Source of the DNA: Beroe ovata
Taxonomy: Eukaryota; Ctenophora; Nuda; Beroida; Beroidae
Reading direction: 5' to 3'
Length of the DNA stretch: 64,000 nt
Assembly (NCBI GenBank): GCA_946803715.1
Contig: CAMPET010000073.1
Span: 76,421 to 140,420 of the forward strand
Below, piece by piece: positions 61,248 through 64,000 of the stretch (position 1 is the first letter of the stretch; every line of letters begins with the position of its first letter). The notes beneath the pieces were generated by a model. That model did not search any database. It saw only the letters and a list, made by a program, of their open reading frames with translations, and was not told the DNA's origin. Position numbers and translations under genes: made by a program.

Positions 61248-64000
61248 ATGGTGACAAACCTGCAATACTTCTCAGAGCATCAATCCATGGGTTTGATACC
61301 CACGTATTCCACTCCCTATGTGATAAAAAAGGACCGAGTGTAACCATAGTAACTCTTGCCTCTGGGGTAGGAATGTTGATTGGTTGTCAACCAAATTATG
61401 GGTTTCTGATAGCTGATCAATTCTTGTTGATTCCGATGTTACCACATATTAACCTACGTTCAATCAAAATCGCATGTTTGATTTGAATCACGTTATATGT
61501 GTTCAGTGTTGCATTGATTCGGTACTCAATAACATCAGTAATCTCAATGATTGTAAATTTGTGATATTTCCTTCTTTTTGAATGCGTCACATGGATGTGG
61601 CACAAGCTACACTATACTCAGCTGTCCTTTGGGTGTTATACTGGTGCTGGCTGGTTTAGTCGAGGAGAGTCTGTCAATGATAAGAAATCCTTTCTATTTC
61701 GAGCCAAAGACCATCCTTCTGACACCTTCAAGGTAATTTATAGATTCACATAGATGAAGTTACACTTTGGATAATTTGTAATTCCATTACACTCTTGTCT
61801 TGGAATGACGACAACTCAACAATTATAATAATTCCATTACATATTTCTTATTCAAACTTGCTCCTCTATTGTTCAAGGTACATGATCTACCATTTTCCAG
61901 ATTACAGCAACTCAATCAGATACCGATCTGCACATCTGTGATGATCCTGACCTTGGACCATTCTTTGGGAGCCTGGAAAATCCTTCTCTTCGTCTCTTCT
62001 GCAAGGTGTATGGGTCGAAGAGTGCCAAGGTGAGGTGTATTCGATAGTGAAAGATTATTCTTTCGTTACACAAATTAAACACAGAATTATTGAGTGTCAC
62101 ACTTGCATGATTCTTTCGTTATTAATGTTGGAAACAGTTGTGGAAAAGGCAACTATAAAAACAATAACCCGTGAGGTTTATGAAGGAGGCCCGTTTGGTT
62201 CTCTCATTGGGGTGACAGGCGTTCAGGAAGGGCCTATAGATGTTGTGGATGTTGAGGTGTTTGATGCTTCGCAGCGATACCCCCGTGAGTTCCTAACTAT
62301 TGGACCGAATATCAACTGACCATAATCTTCGCATTTCATGGATAAGTCAATTCAAAGTTTACTTACATAACTTCTCTGCAGCCATCGTTGAAAGACCTTG
62401 GAGAGATGTTTCGCTAAATCAATCGTACGTTTATATTTAGTGAATCAGGGATCTTGAACCTCTGAAACCTAGAACATCATAATAGTTGTCTGGTTGAAAA
62501 CTTCTTGACTAGAAGTGGTTTACTCAAGGCTTACACTTAGATTTAGCGAAAATCATGAGGAATTGCTTACATCATTAAAGCAACTTTCGAGTGTAGTAAT
62601 AATTTCCTAGACGAAAGCGATGTTCACCACAGGTTCCAATTCCTCACTACTTCCCAGATCCACGCTTGTTGAGGGTATCAACTACTTCATGGCATATCGA
62701 CCTGAGTACTGTCAGGTTGATTATGTCAATGTTATGCTGCTCGGGCCCACAGGTGGTTACAATAGGCTCTAAACTTAGAATAAGTACTAATTAATAGAAG
62801 ACTACCTTCTACCTAGGTAGGCTGTAGAATAAATCAACAAAAAGCATGAATTCATCTAGAATACTATTTCTACTTATCAATAACTTCGTGCTGATATGAA
62901 TGATATAAAGTTCAATATAAGCAGTAAGCACGGTCTAGGTTCTGGCAAGAGCAGTGCGTTTAACACATTTGAGAGCACGTTCAAAGGGCACATCACCTCC
63001 AGAGCAAGAGTTGGAGACGGTATATCGCCAGCCACAACCCAAGTTCGTTTTATACCCCTCAAGAACAATTGCTCATTCAAAATATGATTTCGCTGTTCCT
63101 CCTCTATTACTGAAATTTTGTTCGGACCCTTCGATTAGCTGTTCCATTGTTCCAACTCTTAAATATCAGCTCTTTTCTCAGTTCAGAAGGTACACTACGT
63201 GTCCGCAGCGTTCACAGATCCCTCTCAATGTACGGATCTGTGACACTCCTGGAGTGACTCTCAATAACTTCTCATGTACTGACTTGGTTTACATGCTTGA
63301 TGGCCACCTATCCGATAGGTATATATACTGCATAAATTTTGGGGTGAATTCTTCTGAAATGCTCTTGCTTGAAACTTCATCGATTGTTTTTCAGATTCAA
63401 TTTATCCACCGGGAGTCTCATTACTAATCGGTCTCCTGGGTTCAACAATGACACAACACTTAGAGATGAGATGCACTGTGTTGCTCTGGTCCTGGATGCT
63501 ACAAACATACCCGCCACTGGTTCACAGATGCTCACTAAGTTACTCGAACTCAAGGAACAAATTGATGTCAGAGGTCATTTAAGTGGGGACTATGTTATGA
63601 TGCGGCTACTTTGTAGTTTGTAATTGAGGGATAGAAATTGTTGAGAAACTGCAAGTTACTATTTAGGAAAAAAGTGTCGAATTGCAATTATTGTTGATAC
63701 GCCTTATTTTTCAGAAATACCTTTCCGGGTGATTGTTACCAAGGTTGATATTGCATGCAAGCACGTGGAAGCTAACACAGCATTCATCTATCGGAGTTTG
63801 ACAATAACCCAGATTGTAGAGACTGTTTCAAGCTTGTTTGGGGTATCCCGCAACTACATCTACCCTATGAAGTGCTATGAACATGAACTGAAGCAAGTTC
63901 AGAACATTGGCATACTTGTTCTCAGTGCATTCAGACAGATTCTATACGCTGCTGAATCTGCTCTGGAAGACAGGGAGTGCCTCCAGCCTGCTGAACCACC
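61248..64000 (+). CDS. IFI44-like: IFI44-like gene: TLDc domain plus GTPase domain (runs off the window)
   Basis: Exons: 61,248-61,366; 61,622-61,732; 61,901-62,029; about 62,090-62,284 (start unsure); 62,382-62,424; 62,658-62,752; 62,939-63,042; 63,170-63,318; 63,395-63,573; 63,715 to the window end. The first exons form a TLDc domain (LLRASIHGFDTHVFHSLCD; FGCYTGAGWF). After ERPWRDVS comes a GTPase domain: P-loop GPTGSGKSS split by the intron after 62,752, DTPG (G3) in exon 8 and TKVD (G4) in exon 10. TLDc followed by a dynamin-unlike GTPase is the layout of IFI44/IFI44L, interferon-induced in vertebrates and widely multiplied in invertebrates. The function in this animal is unknown. The first exon and the C-terminus are missing. 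Confidence 0.85.

Overview
This is a piece of an animal nuclear genome, assembled from short contigs. The evidence is interrupted genes with short introns and clean GT..AG sites, animal-type families (TM9SF, class A GPCR, DDHD phospholipase, TLDc-GTPase of the IFI44 type), animal LINEs, a hAT relic and a Polinton/Maverick. The AT-rich sequence, short introns, IFI44-like gene and animal ACC-synthase-like gene suggest a marine invertebrate, possibly an early-branching one such as a sponge; the species cannot be fixed from sequence alone. Three N runs (12,716-12,876; 30,479-31,366; 46,495-46,577) and seven single n positions (10,832; 25,796; 26,111; 28,030; 36,372; 39,685; 45,152) mark assembly joins. 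Several odd structures lie exactly at those joins, so they are treated with caution.

Layout. 1-3.6 kb: no gene; a GC-rich foldback repeat whose fragments recur at 2.2, 3.1 and 40.1 kb. 3.6-4.4 kb: an eight-finger C2H2 zinc-finger gene. 4.8-9.5 kb: a 15-exon DDHD-domain phospholipase with an N-terminal WWE domain, including a 12-nt exon. 9.8-10.8 kb: a hAT transposase relic and a short tandem repeat. 11.6-25.4 kb: a Polinton/Maverick with protein-primed DNA polymerase (13 exons), integrase with chromodomain, packaging-type ATPase, adenain-like protease, major and minor capsid proteins and six further small or unrecognised ORFs. 25.5-31.4 kb: assembly joins, a 1.9-kb palindrome carrying LINE fragments, an acidic minus-strand gene found only by splice reasoning, and a perfect foldback next to an N gap. 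31.4-34.3 kb: repeats only. 34.3-41.2 kb: two families of non-LTR retrotransposon.

41.5-50.4 kb: a complete 17-exon TM9SF gene (endomembrane nonaspanin). Its fourth intron contains an antisense class A GPCR gene and a roughly 1-kb element with terminal inverted repeats. 51.5-54.9 kb: an unrecognised spliced gene and a convergent minus-strand gene with a UBA-like segment. 54.9-58.9 kb: apparently non-coding. 59.0-60.2 kb: an ACC-synthase-like aminotransferase with an intronless coding region. 61.2 kb to the right edge: an IFI44-like gene (TLDc domain followed by a GTPase domain), cut by the window end.

The host genes are unrelated to each other and show no cluster logic. The only multi-gene system is the Polinton: polymerase and integrase copy and insert the element, while ATPase, protease and two capsid proteins form a virion-type module. 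Intron phases were checked by hand for the DDHD, TM9SF, polymerase and GPCR models. All are consistent, and the DDHD, TM9SF and polymerase coding lengths are multiples of three.
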